This document shows positions 17,053 to 25,996 of a stretch of DNA of 64,000 nucleotides, piece by piece (within the stretch, counting starts at the first letter, position 1; every line of letters starts with the position of its first letter). The notes under the pieces were generated by a model. That model was given only the letters and a program-made list of their open reading frames with translations, was not told the DNA's origin and searched no databases. The stretch is from Catellatospora sichuanensis (GTDB lineage: Bacteria > Actinomycetota > Actinomycetes > Mycobacteriales > Micromonosporaceae). The position numbers were made by a program, and so were the translations under genes. Where the stretch lies: assembly GCF_007483665.1 (NCBI RefSeq), contig NZ_VIQO01000023.1, positions 186,001-250,000 on the forward strand, in the 5' to 3' direction.

Positions 17053-18981
17053 TCAGCCGGCATCCAGGTAACCGTGGGCCTGCAGCGTGAACAGTTCCGC
17101 GTACCGGCCGCCGGCCGCCATCAGCTCCTCATGGCGGCCCGACTGCACCAGCCTGCCCTCGTGCAGCACGTAGATGACGTCGGCGTGGCGCACGTTGGCC
17201 AGCCGGTGCGTGATCAGGATGGTGGTCCGCCGGCCCTGCCGGTCCCGGATCGCCTGGAACAGGGCGTCCTCGGCACGCGGGTCCAGCGCCGACGACGGCT
17301 CATCCATGATGAGCAGGTCCGCGTCGCGCAGAAAGCCGCGCGCCGCGGTGATGCGCTGCCACTGCCCGCCCGACAGGTCCTGCCCGTCGGCGAAGGTGCG
17401 GTCCAGCAGCGTGTCGTACCCGAAGGGCAACTGCATGATCATGTCGTGGGCCACCGCGCGGCGCGCCGCCGCCTCGATGCGCTCGCGCTCCACCGGCGCA
17501 CCCGCCTCGCCCAGGCGGATGTTCACGTCCGCGGTGAACGGCCACTTCCAGTAGTCCTGCGACACCACCGCGATCCGGGCGCGCAGCTGGTCGGCGTCCA
17601 GCTCCGCCAGCGGCACGCCGTTCCAGGACACCGTGCCTGTCGACGGCGCCCGCAGCGCGGCGATCACCGCGGCCAGGGTGGTCTTGCCCGAGCCGTTCTC
17701 CCCCACGAACGCCACCGTCTGCCCGGCGTGCACGGCCAGCGACACCCCGTCGACCGCAGGAGCGTCACGGTCGGGATAGCTCAGGCTCACTGCGTCGACC
17801 CGCAGCGTGTCCAGCGGTTCCGCGGGCCGGTCGCCGTCCGCGGCGGGCACGTGCGACTTCGCCCGCTCCATGAACTCGGTGTAGTCGTCGAAGTGCCGCC
17901 CTTCCATGTAAAGCGCGTCGACCTGGTAGGTGACGGTGTTCAGCGAATGGCGGGCCGCCTGCAGCGCGATCACCGCGGTGGCCGCGGCCGACAGCGGGAT
18001 CGCGCCGTCCAGCAGCAGCCAGCCGAGCAGCCCGTACACCGCGCCCGTGGCGACACCACCCGCCATCGCGCCCAGCGCGTTGGTCGTGGTGACCCGGCGG
18101 GCCAGGTCCAGCTGGATGCGGGTCTCGATCTCCATGACCGTGTCGTACTGGCCGAGCAGGAAGCCGCGCAGCCCGTACGCGCGCAGCTCGGCGGCGGTCA
18201 TCCGGTCGGCCATCAGCCGGTTGAGGATCCACATCCGCCGCCGGCGCACCGACCCGGCCAGATACGTCTGGTATTCCAGGTGCCCGGCACGCAGCGCGGC
18301 CCACGCGTTGGGCAGCGTCGCCAGCAGCATCGCGCACAGCAGCAGCGGATGCACCACGACCAGCGCCACCGCCACCGCGAGCACCCCGATCGTGCCCGCG
18401 GCCAGCGCCATCATCGCGTTGACCAGGCCGATCACCGACTCCATGCCGCGCGCGGCACGTTCCATGTCGTCGGCGAACGCGTCCTCGTCGAACGCGTCCA
18501 GCCGCACCGCCGTCGTCGCCTCGAACAGCTGCCGCTGCACCGCCCGGTCCACCCGCGGCGTCAGCCCGTTGAGGGCGTACCCGGTGGCGATGCCCATGCC
18601 CGCACGCAGCGCCGCGGCCCCCGCCAGCACGATCAGGGCGGGCAGTGCCGCAGCCACCCGGTCGGGCGTCGGCTCGGCGGAGAACAGCCCGACGAGGACC
18701 TGCTGCGTGGCCAGCAGACCCGCCGTCGACATCACCCCGGCCAGCACCGTGCAGGACAGCACGATCGCGGTGCGGGCCCGGTCGGCGCGCCAGGCGATGC
18801 GCAGCGCGGTGCCGACCACCCGCGGCAGCGCCTGCGCGAGGGTGCGCAGTCCGGCGTCGGCGCGGGCCCGCACCCCTTGCTCCCACCACATCACCCGCAT
18901 CTGCGGCAGCACGGAGCCGGTCGCGGGTGTCGTTTCGGCGGCGGTCACGGTGGCGGCATCGGACGACGCGGACACGGGCAT
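17053..18981 (-). CDS. ABC exporter, fused permease-ATPase
   Basis: 642 residues. I start at the ATG at 18981; a GTG at 18975 is better spaced from the GGGGAGGGG. The transmembrane domain spans about 60-350 with six hydrophobic helices. The nucleotide-binding domain has Walker A GENGSGKTT, Q-loop VVSQDYWKWPFT, signature LSGGQWQ, Walker B LLIMDEPSSALD and the H-switch ITHRL. It works as a dimer, probably exporting a lipid, peptide or drug. It ends within 5 bp of the region upstream of the coiled-coil gene. Confidence 0.93.
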   Translation of the reverse strand: MPVSASSDAATVTAAETTPATGSVLPQMRVMWWEQGVRARADAGLRTLAQALPRVVGTALRIAWRADRARTAIVLSCTVLAGVMSTAGLLATQQVLVGLFSAEPTPDRVAAALPALIVLAGAAALRAGMGIATGYALNGLTPRVDRAVQRQLFEATTAVRLDAFDEDAFADDMERAARGMESVIGLVNAMMALAAGTIGVLAVAVALVVVHPLLLCAMLLATLPNAWAALRAGHLEYQTYLAGSVRRRRMWILNRLMADRMTAAELRAYGLRGFLLGQYDTVMEIETRIQLDLARRVTTTNALGAMAGGVATGAVYGLLGWLLLDGAIPLSAAATAVIALQAARHSLNTVTYQVDALYMEGRHFDDYTEFMERAKSHVPAADGDRPAEPLDTLRVDAVSLSYPDRDAPAVDGVSLAVHAGQTVAFVGENGSGKTTLAAVIAALRAPSTGTVSWNGVPLAELDADQLRARIAVVSQDYWKWPFTADVNIRLGEAGAPVERERIEAAARRAVAHDMIMQLPFGYDTLLDRTFADGQDLSGGQWQRITAARGFLRDADLLIMDEPSSALDPRAEDALFQAIRDRQGRRTTILITHRLANVRHADVIYVLHEGRLVQSGRHEELMAAGGRYAELFTLQAHGYLDAG

Positions 18982-19034
18982 CCCCTCCCCTGAGCCGCGA
19001 CCCCGTCGACGGCCTGAGAGAAGGTTATGCCCAA

Positions 19035-19850
19035 TCAGGAATGAGCAGCCGATTCGTTCGCGCCGACGCGCAGCGTGGCCATCCACTCGGTCGCGAAGTC
19101 GACAAGGGTGCGCTGGCGCATCAGCCGCGCCACGGCCGAGCCGACCCGGCCGAGGCACACCGCGCCGGTGGCCTCGAAGTCCGCGCCGAGCCGCGCGAAG
19201 TCGCTCTCGTCCGGGTCCACGTCGGTCCAGGTCACCCAGTGGCTGGTGCCGTCCGGTCGCCGCACCGACGAGCCGGTGCCGATGCGCGGCGGCTCCTGCT
19301 GTCGCCATTCGGCCAGGTGCAGCGACGTGTTCGAGTCGTGCCCGCAGCCCAGCAGCAGCACCTTGCCGTCGAGCCGGTTGACCTCACCCAGCGGCGACCG
19401 CTCGCCCAGCGCGTCGTCGAGCGGGTGCTCGGCAACGACGGCCGCCGCGTGCGCGCCGAGGGCCGCGAAGGACACCTGCGGGTGGTCACTGCGCACCGCG
19501 CCCGGCCAGGTGCGCACCGACTCGGCGAGCACACCCATCCAGCGGCTGGGGGTGCGCGCCGGATCGAAGCCCGGGGTCTGCTCGCGGATCACCGGCCACC
19601 ACGCCTCGGGCACCGGCGGGTGCTGCCAAACGGCCGGATCGGTGTTGTCGGGCGTGTGGGTCGGCACGACCAGGGTGCCCTCGGGCCCGAGCACGTCCAG
19701 GAACGCCTGCACGACGGCGTGCGTGCCCCCCGCCGTGAAACCCACGCTCTTCATGGACGTGTGCAGCAGCACCACGTCACCACGTGACAGGCCCAGCTTG
19801 TCCAGGTCGGCGGCGAGGGTGGCCGTGGTGTACGGCATGGTCTGCTCCAT
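19035..19850 (-). CDS. AAC(3)-family aminoglycoside N-acetyltransferase homologue
   Basis: 271 residues, the usual length. The family signatures are present: LGLSRGDVVLLHTSMKSVG at the N-terminus, GPEGTLVVPTHT, the SDHPQVSFAALG segment and the LLLGCGHDSNTSLHLAE catalytic region. AAC(3) enzymes acetylate the 3-amino group of 2-deoxystreptamine antibiotics. Homologues in actinomycetes are often of unproven specificity. No antibiotic biosynthetic genes flank it, so a resistance role is not shown. Confidence 0.88.
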   Translation of the reverse strand: MEQTMPYTTATLAADLDKLGLSRGDVVLLHTSMKSVGFTAGGTHAVVQAFLDVLGPEGTLVVPTHTPDNTDPAVWQHPPVPEAWWPVIREQTPGFDPARTPSRWMGVLAESVRTWPGAVRSDHPQVSFAALGAHAAAVVAEHPLDDALGERSPLGEVNRLDGKVLLLGCGHDSNTSLHLAEWRQQEPPRIGTGSSVRRPDGTSHWVTWTDVDPDESDFARLGADFEATGAVCLGRVGSAVARLMRQRTLVDFATEWMATLRVGANESAAHS

Positions 19851-19874
19851 CGGCGCATCGTAGTCGCGCGATGA

Positions 19875-20324
19875 TCAGCGATGTACGGCCGGTTCGCGGA
19901 CCATGAACACGTCCACCGGGTCCTCCGACTCGACGGTGAAGCCGTGCCGCTCGTACAGCCGGCGCGCCGGGCTGCCCTGCAGCACCTGCAGCCGGACCGG
20001 GATGCCGGCGCGGTCGCAACGCTCCAGCAGCCCGGCCAGCACGGCCGTGCCGATGCCGCCGCCGTGCAGGTGCGGGGTCAGCAGGAAGTTCTCCAGCCAG
20101 TGCGCGTCCTCGGCCGGGCGCAGCGTCACACAGCCCGCGAAGACGCCACCGACCTCGATCATCCAGGTGTGCTCCGGCGCGAACTTGTCCCGCAGCCGCT
20201 GCCGCACCCGGTGCTCGTCGTAGCGCCCGAGGCGCTCCAGGTCCGCCCGCAGCACCACGGCCCGCAACTCCGCCACCGCCTCGACGTCCGCCGTCGACGC
20301 CGGCCGGGCAACCCAGTCCGCCAT
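19875..20324 (-). CDS. GNAT-family N-acetyltransferase
   Basis: 149 residues from the ATG at 20322-20324; a GTG 6 nt upstream is equally possible. Motif A reads LLTPHLHGGGIGTAVLAGLL and the C-terminal RRLYERHGFTVES is typical. First of three GNATs lying in the same direction, with only about 10 bp separating it from the next upstream gene. Substrate is unknown. Confidence 0.87.
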   Translation of the reverse strand: MADWVARPASTADVEAVAELRAVVLRADLERLGRYDEHRVRQRLRDKFAPEHTWMIEVGGVFAGCVTLRPAEDAHWLENFLLTPHLHGGGIGTAVLAGLLERCDRAGIPVRLQVLQGSPARRLYERHGFTVESEDPVDVFMVREPAVHR

Positions 20325-20334
20325 GATCACCAGA

Positions 20335-20868
20335 CTAGCGGGCCACGGTCAGGCGGAAGTCTTGGTAGCCCATGATGTAGAGCTTCTTCGCCGGGTCGAG
20401 GCGGTAGGGCACGACCTTGCCGGTTTCGGCGAACCCGATTCGCCGGTAGAAGGCCTGCGCGCGCTGGTTGTCCTCGTGTACACCCAGGGTGAGCCAGGAC
20501 GCGTCGGTGTTGTCGCGGGTCCACCTGATCGCGGCGTCCATCAGTCGGCTCGCGAGTCCGGCCGACCCGCCGCGGTGTGCCGGCGCCACGTAGACGCCGT
20601 GAATGCAGGCGGTGCCGGGGACCTCATCCACCGGTGCGGAGCCGGCCATCCCCACCCAGCGGCCGTCCTGGGTGGCGGCGATGAACATCGCCGAAGTCGG
20701 TGAGGTCGCGTTCTGTTCCGCCTGCTGCCGCCAGACCTCGTCGGCGAGTGCGGCTGCGTCGGCGTGCGTGGTGCCGAAGGCGGTCGGTGAATCCCGCAGC
20801 GCCTCCAGGCGCAGGGCGCGCAGCCGGCGCCATTCCCCCGGCTCGGTCCTGCGTACGACATATGTCAT
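20335..20868 (-). CDS. GNAT-family N-acetyltransferase
   Basis: 177 residues; AGGAG precedes the ATG. The acetyl-CoA loop is VYVAPAHRGGSAGLASRLMD and the C-terminal core ends in AFYRRIGFAETGK. The N-terminus (RTEPGEWRRLRALRLEALRD) matches the common amino-group acetyltransferase pattern. It is probably cotranscribed with the downstream GNAT. Confidence 0.9.
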   Translation of the reverse strand: MTYVVRRTEPGEWRRLRALRLEALRDSPTAFGTTHADAAALADEVWRQQAEQNATSPTSAMFIAATQDGRWVGMAGSAPVDEVPGTACIHGVYVAPAHRGGSAGLASRLMDAAIRWTRDNTDASWLTLGVHEDNQRAQAFYRRIGFAETGKVVPYRLDPAKKLYIMGYQDFRLTVAR

Positions 20869-20955
20869 GGGTCTGCTCCTGCGGGTCGGGGCTCGAATGA
20901 TTCCACGCGCCCTCCGGCCTCGGGGAACTCCCCCTGAACCGTGTGCCGGGCGGCA

Positions 20956-21672
20956 CTAGTCGGGTGTGGACTGCTCCGAGCGGGGGTCGCCCAGCGGGCG
21001 GCCGCCGACGCCGACGATGTGCCAGCCGAGGTCCGGGAAACCGGCGCTGCGCGCGGTGCGATCCGACGCCGTGTTGGCCGGGTCGTGCAGGTAGATCGGC
21101 ACGGCGCCCTGCGCGAGGATCCAGCGCGCCGCCTGCGCGACCAGTGCCGTGGCCAGGCCGCGGCCCCGGTGCGCCTCTTCCGTGCCGACGGAGATCTCCA
21201 TGCCCGCGCCGTTGTGCCGCTTGATGCCCACGCCCGCCGCGTACCGGCCCGCGTCGTCGAAGCTGATCAGCACCTGCCCGCCGAACGGGTGCAGCCACAT
21301 CGGCACCCGCGCATCCAGCGCCGGCACCCACTCACCGGCGTCCGGCAGCTCCGCGGGCGCGTCCGTCCACCGGAACACCCCGCGGTACGCGGTCGCGTCG
21401 GGCCTGCCCAGCGCCGCGGGCAGCCGGTCGGGCACGTCGTCCCAGGTCCGCACCGCGTCGCGGACCGCCTCGACGGCATCCGGGGCGACGGACAGCACCC
21501 CGCCGTGCGGCGTAGACACCCCGACGACGTCGCGGACCCTGCCGTCCCACCCCGGCCGCGTCCGCGCCAGGCTGCCGACCACGGTCAGGCCCTCCGCCTC
21601 GGTCCATCGCCCCAGGTACTCGACCAGGAAGTCGGTGAGACGTCGGTCAGTGCAGATCTCGCGGCTGTCCAT
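20956..21672 (-). CDS. GNAT-like acetyltransferase with N-terminal extension
   Basis: 238 residues from the ATG at 21670-21672. The C-terminal half is a GNAT core (SVGTEEAHRGRGLATALVAQ, followed by NTASDRTARSAGFPDLGW). The first 130 residues form an additional domain of uncertain fold. The conserved Pro/Asp-rich C-terminus suggests the GCN5-like 'DUF' subgroup. No substrate clue is present. Confidence 0.82.
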   Translation of the reverse strand: MDSREICTDRRLTDFLVEYLGRWTEAEGLTVVGSLARTRPGWDGRVRDVVGVSTPHGGVLSVAPDAVEAVRDAVRTWDDVPDRLPAALGRPDATAYRGVFRWTDAPAELPDAGEWVPALDARVPMWLHPFGGQVLISFDDAGRYAAGVGIKRHNGAGMEISVGTEEAHRGRGLATALVAQAARWILAQGAVPIYLHDPANTASDRTARSAGFPDLGWHIVGVGGRPLGDPRSEQSTPD

Positions 21673-21729
21673 CGCCCGAAGATACGTCCCCCGCCCCGCC
21701 CCCACCCGCAACCGCCCCGCAGACCCGAA

Positions 21730-21769
21730 GAACCGCCTGCCCGCCGGTCGGTCAGCGGGCAGGCGGTTC
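21730..21769 (-). terminator. terminator of the secreted repeat protein
   Basis: A perfect 15-bp stem (GAACCGCCTGCCCGC / GCGGGCAGGCGGTTC) with a 10-nt loop, 12 bp beyond the stop codon at 21782. There is no clear U tract. Confidence 0.75.
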
Positions 21770-21781
21770 ACGGGTTGCGGG

Positions 21782-24184
21782 CTAGGCCGCGCCGAAGGTG
21801 ACGGTCAGGGTGGGCTTGTTGGTGTTCTCCCGGCTGTGCAGGCGCTGCTCGTAGCCGACGGCGCCTTCGGTGGCGTCGCGGATGAGCAGGCCGTGGTTGC
21901 CGCCGGTGTACAGGCCGGTGACCTGCTCGGTGACGGTCCACTCCGCCCAGCCGTTGACCGCGGGCACGGTGGCCGGGTTGCCGGTCGTCGCAGGCTGGTT
22001 GCGCCAGGTGACACCGGTCTCGGTCCAGGGCGCGGCGACCCGGACGGCCCGCAGGGTGCGGCTGCCGACGGCCGAGGACACGTACATGCGCAGTTTCGCG
22101 CTGGTGACCTTGCAGCCGGCGGGCAGGGTGGGCAGCGCGAAGTGGACCAGCGTACGCGCGTCGGCGTTGGCCTTGCTGCGGACCTTGAGGATCGCGTCCT
22201 TGCCGTAGTTCGTCGTGGACCAGCTCGTCGTGATCCACGAGTCGTAGTCGGCGGTCCTGGTCGCCGTGCCCGGGCAGACGGCCGTGCCGTTGACGGTCAC
22301 CGAGGCCTGGTCGTCCTCGGAGGGCACGCTGTTGGCCGGAGTCGAGTCCGTGTCGGACTGGGCCGCTGCGGAGACCTGCGCGGTGTTCACCTTCTGCCCG
22401 GCCGTCGTGACCCTGCCGACGAGCTGAAGGCTCGCCGTCTCACTGGCGGCCAGGCCGCCCACGGACCACACGCCGTTGGCCGCCGTGTACGTCCCATGCA
22501 CGGTGGTGCCGGATACGAAGGTCACGCCGGACGGCAGCTGGTCGGTGACGGCCACGCCGGTCGCCGCGGCCGGTCCGGCGTTGGTGACCGACACCGTGAA
22601 CGTGACGTTGGAGCCGACCGGCACCGAGGCGGCCGAGGAGGTCACCGTCACCGACAGGTCGATGGACGGCGGCGGGGGCAGCCCCGCGCCCCAGTCGCGG
22701 ACGAACACGTCGCGGTGGGGATCGGAGTCCTCGGCGCTGAGGTTGCGCGCCGGGGACTCGAAGGCGACCAGCCTGCCGTCGCCGGAGATCGACGGGCTCG
22801 TGGACCGTTCGTTCCCGCCTGCCCCGGCGACCCCGGTCGCCCTGCTCACGAACGTGGTGGCGGCGGACTGAAGGTCGCGGACGAACACGTCGGGGCACGG
22901 GCGGTTGCTGCCCTGGGCCGGGTCGTAGCAGGTGTCGAGGTCGTCGGCGCTGAGGTTCATCGCCCGCGAGGTGAAGGCGACGTACCGCCCGTCCGCGGAG
23001 ATCGACGGGTCGAACGACGGCAGCGTCGCCACGCCTCCGGCGGCCCCGCTCGCCCTGCTGACGAGGAACGTCCGGCCTTCCTGCGTGTCGCGCACGTACA
23101 CGCTCGGAGTGTCGAACGAGTCGACGTCGTCGGCGCTGAGGTTGTACGCGTCCGAGGTGAACGCGATGTGACGGCCGTCGGCGGAGATCGACGGGCAGGA
23201 CGAGGGCCCGCCGAAGGCCAGCTGGCCGTTGACGCCGTCGGCCTTGCTCACGTAACTCGCCGTGCCGGTCTGCAGGTCGGCCACGACGACGTCGAGGTAA
23301 CCGTTGTTGTCCTCAAGCGAGATCCCCTCGGTCTCGAAGGCGACCTTGCGCCCGTCGTCGGAGATCTCCGGACCGCAGGGATCGATCCGGTAGATGGGCG
23401 CGTTGCCGATGTACACGGTGGTGCCGGCCTGGAGGTCGCGCACGAAGAAGTCGGTGCACGGGTGCGGGCCGCCGCCGTCGACGTAGCACTCGTCCTCGTC
23501 ATCGGCGCTGAGGTTCGCCCCGCCCGAGGTGAAGGCCACTTTGGTCCCGTCCGCGGACACGGTCGGGGTGTACGAACTGCCGTCGGAGGCGGCGCCCTGC
23601 GGGCCGTCCGCCCTGCTGACGAACGTCGTCGTGCCGGCCACGAGGTCGCGGACGAAGATGTTCGAACACGGCTCCGGCAGCCCCCAGAACAGTGACATGC
23701 AGGTGTCCTCGTCCTGCGTGCTCAGGTTCGCGGCGGTCGAGCTGAACGCGACGTAGCGCCCGTCGGCGGAGATCGACGGGTCCGCGGACGGGCCGTTGGC
23801 GGCGGCTCCGTTCGCCCCGCCGGCGCGGCTGACGTAGGTCGTCGTGCCGGCCGTCAGATCGCGTACGAAGATGTTGGTGTGGGCGTTGTCGTCGGTGTCG
23901 CTGAGGTTGTCGGCGTCGGAGGCGAAGGCCACGTAGCGCCCGTCGGTGGACACCGACGGCTTCGCGGAGTCGCCGTTTCCGGCCGCGCCGGTGGCGCCGC
24001 TCGCGCGGCTGACCAGGACGGTGTCGTACGTGGCCGCCCACGCCGGACTGCCTGGCACGGCCGCCAGCGCCGCCGCCAGGACCGCCAGCGAGACGCCCAC
24101 GGGCAGCCTGCGCCGAAACGCGACCGTGGGTGGTTCTCCTGCGCGATGCACCCGCGACGTGACTCCGGGTTTCGCAATTGACAT
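21782..24184 (-). CDS. secreted PD40 beta-propeller / DUF11 / DNRLRE protein
   Basis: 800 residues from the ATG at 24182-24184 (GGAG 5 nt upstream). The signal peptide ends near PGSPAWA. Residues about 50-500 contain repeated PD40/WD40-like blades marked by ISADGRYVAF and FVRDL. A DUF11 domain (SVTVTSSAASVPVGSNVTFT) follows at about 508-630. The C-terminal DNRLRE-like domain (from about 638, TWRNQPATTGNPATVPAVNG) is a carbohydrate/adhesin module of secreted proteins. It is probably a cell-surface or matrix adhesin. No catalytic motif is visible. Confidence 0.9.
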   Translation of the reverse strand: MSIAKPGVTSRVHRAGEPPTVAFRRRLPVGVSLAVLAAALAAVPGSPAWAATYDTVLVSRASGATGAAGNGDSAKPSVSTDGRYVAFASDADNLSDTDDNAHTNIFVRDLTAGTTTYVSRAGGANGAAANGPSADPSISADGRYVAFSSTAANLSTQDEDTCMSLFWGLPEPCSNIFVRDLVAGTTTFVSRADGPQGAASDGSSYTPTVSADGTKVAFTSGGANLSADDEDECYVDGGGPHPCTDFFVRDLQAGTTVYIGNAPIYRIDPCGPEISDDGRKVAFETEGISLEDNNGYLDVVVADLQTGTASYVSKADGVNGQLAFGGPSSCPSISADGRHIAFTSDAYNLSADDVDSFDTPSVYVRDTQEGRTFLVSRASGAAGGVATLPSFDPSISADGRYVAFTSRAMNLSADDLDTCYDPAQGSNRPCPDVFVRDLQSAATTFVSRATGVAGAGGNERSTSPSISGDGRLVAFESPARNLSAEDSDPHRDVFVRDWGAGLPPPPSIDLSVTVTSSAASVPVGSNVTFTVSVTNAGPAAATGVAVTDQLPSGVTFVSGTTVHGTYTAANGVWSVGGLAASETASLQLVGRVTTAGQKVNTAQVSAAAQSDTDSTPANSVPSEDDQASVTVNGTAVCPGTATRTADYDSWITTSWSTTNYGKDAILKVRSKANADARTLVHFALPTLPAGCKVTSAKLRMYVSSAVGSRTLRAVRVAAPWTETGVTWRNQPATTGNPATVPAVNGWAEWTVTEQVTGLYTGGNHGLLIRDATEGAVGYEQRLHSRENTNKPTLTVTFGAA

Positions 24185-24436
24185 GCAGGCTCCGTTCAGC
24201 CCATGCCGCGTCCACGCGCATGGACAGGTGTGGTTCGGCCCGCTCACGATCGGCAAGCCCGCACGCAGAGTAATTGACCGATAACCGAACGTTGCGACGA
24301 CACTCTCTGCTGACCACCTGCCCCAGACCTGCCGCGATCCGAAGCAGGCGCCACTCTTCAGCCCGGAGACCAGGACCGCACTGGTACGCCGTCGCGGTGA
24401 CGGCTGTTGTCAGGCGTCGGGTGTAGGTTCGCGAAC

Positions 24437-25420
24437 GTGGAGGAGATGCTCGAGGCGCACCGGCGGGAACTGACCGCGTACTGCTACCGCATGCTGGGCT
24501 CGGCGTTCGAGGCCGAGGACGCGGTGCAGGAGACCCTGATCCGCGCCTGGAAGGGCTACGACCAGTTCGAAGGCCGCTCGGCCGTCCGCTCCTGGCTCTA
24601 CCGCATCGCCACCAACGTCTGCCTGGACATGCTCGGCAGCGCGCAGCGCCGGGCCCGACCCATGGACCTGGCCTCGGCCGGTGCACCCGAGCGGGTCACC
24701 AGCGCACCCGTGCCGCTGGCCGAGTCGGTCTGGGTCGGCCCCGCACCCGACGACCGGCTGCTGCCCGACACCGCCGACCCGGCGGACCTCACCGTGGCCC
24801 GCGAGTCGGTCCGGCTCGCCTTCGTCGCGGCACTGCAGCACCTGGCACCCAAGCAACGCGCGGTGCTGATCCTGCGCGAGGTGCTCGCGTGGAGCGCCGC
24901 CGAGACCGCCGAACTGCTCGGCCTGACCGTGGCCTCGGTCAACAGCGCGCTGCAGCGGGCCCGCGCCAGCCTGAGCGCCGCCAGTGCCACCGACGCCGAC
25001 GTGCTGGCCCCTACCGACGCCGACCAGGCCGCCCTGCTCGCCCGGTATGTCGAAGCGTTCGAGCGCTACGACCTGGACGCCCTCGCGACGCTGCTGCACG
25101 AGGACGCGACACTGTCCATGCCGCCGCTGGACCTGTGGTTCCGCGGTGTCGACGACATCCGCACCTGGATGCTCGGCATCGGCATCGGCTGCAAAGGCTC
25201 CCGACTGGTGCCCGTCGCCGCCAACGGCCTGCCCGCCTTCGGGCAGTACCGTCCCACCGACGACCCGGACCGCCACGAGCCGTGGGCGCTCATCGTCCTG
25301 GAGATCTCAGCCGGGCGGATCGCCGGGGTCAACAACTTCCTCGACACCCAGCAACTGTTCCCGCTGTTCGGCCTGCCTCCCGTGCTCGTACGGGGCCAGG
25401 AGCCCGAGCTCGTCGGCTGA
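24437..25420 (+). CDS. ECF sigma factor with C-terminal SnoaL-like domain (SigG/SigJ type)
   Basis: 327 residues from GTG 24437; an ATG at 24446 is also possible. Region 2 reads TAYCYRMLGSAFEAEDAVQE and ends with RSWLYRIATNVCLDML. Region 4 is HLAPKQRAVLILREVLAWSA followed by ETAELLGLTVASVNSALQRA. A roughly 130-residue SnoaL-like tail follows and ends in NFLDTQQLFPLFGLPP. Such tails replace anti-sigma factors in these ECF groups and gate activity. No partner anti-sigma gene is adjacent, only a convergent STAS gene. Confidence 0.93.
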   Translation: MEEMLEAHRRELTAYCYRMLGSAFEAEDAVQETLIRAWKGYDQFEGRSAVRSWLYRIATNVCLDMLGSAQRRARPMDLASAGAPERVTSAPVPLAESVWVGPAPDDRLLPDTADPADLTVARESVRLAFVAALQHLAPKQRAVLILREVLAWSAAETAELLGLTVASVNSALQRARASLSAASATDADVLAPTDADQAALLARYVEAFERYDLDALATLLHEDATLSMPPLDLWFRGVDDIRTWMLGIGIGCKGSRLVPVAANGLPAFGQYRPTDDPDRHEPWALIVLEISAGRIAGVNNFLDTQQLFPLFGLPPVLVRGQEPELVG

Positions 25421-25735
25421 GCTGCCCGGATGCGACGGCAGCACCGATCGCAGGCCGGTCAGCTCCAACAGCAGCCGCAGGTGCGGGCCTGCCCGCCACA
25501 ACCGCAACGAGCCCCCGGCCCGGGTCGTGTGCAGCCGCAACCGGGCCAGCACGTCCAGCCCGGCGAGATCCGGCCGGGCCAGGGCGCCGACGTCGCAGAG
25601 CACCACCAGGTCACCGCCCGCCGGCATGCCGCGGCAGGCGTCATCGACTTGGGCGCACAGCGGCGCCAGGTCCCCCGCCCCCAATGAAGGGCCGAGGACC
25701 AGCACCGCGTACGACTCCCGCCCGCGCTCGCGCAC
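25307..25735 (-). CDS. STAS-domain protein overlapping the sigma factor gene
   Basis: 142 residues. GTG at 25733-25735 with GGAGG 6 nt upstream makes this a genuine start. The core resembles anti-sigma antagonists (GDLVVLCDVGALARPDLAGL, then LRLWRAGPHLRLLLELTGL). The usual phosphorylatable Ser in the D-x-S motif is not obvious: the loop reads LARPDLAG. The last 38 residues are encoded opposite the final 114 bp of the ECF sigma gene. It may bind an anti-sigma factor encoded elsewhere. Confidence 0.72.
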   Translation of the reverse strand: MRERGRESYAVLVLGPSLGAGDLAPLCAQVDDACRGMPAGGDLVVLCDVGALARPDLAGLDVLARLRLHTTRAGGSLRLWRAGPHLRLLLELTGLRSVLPSHPGSSADELGLLAPYEHGRQAEQREQLLGVEEVVDPGDPPG

Positions 25736-25996
25736 CGCTCGCCTCCTCTACGGCGCGCCCGTCCGCCGCCGGACGGAAGCCGGGCACGGGACGCCTCGTC
25801 AGATAGGACGGTCGGGGGCATACGGATTCATCGGTCGCCGCACGTCGACCATGTCCATGCAGGTCAGCACACGTTCGGGCGAGCCGACAAAATTTTCTTC
25901 CCGGGGGCGATGAGTTTCGCGACGCTCGTTCGTCTGAGTGGGTGAGACAGCAGCCGAGCCACTCGGGCGCGGCGCTGACACCGACCGGAGGTCATC

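Noticed and set aside
17044..18993. 649-residue plus-strand frame opposite the ABC exporter
   Set aside because: Shadow of the exporter, no motifs, Arg/His-rich.
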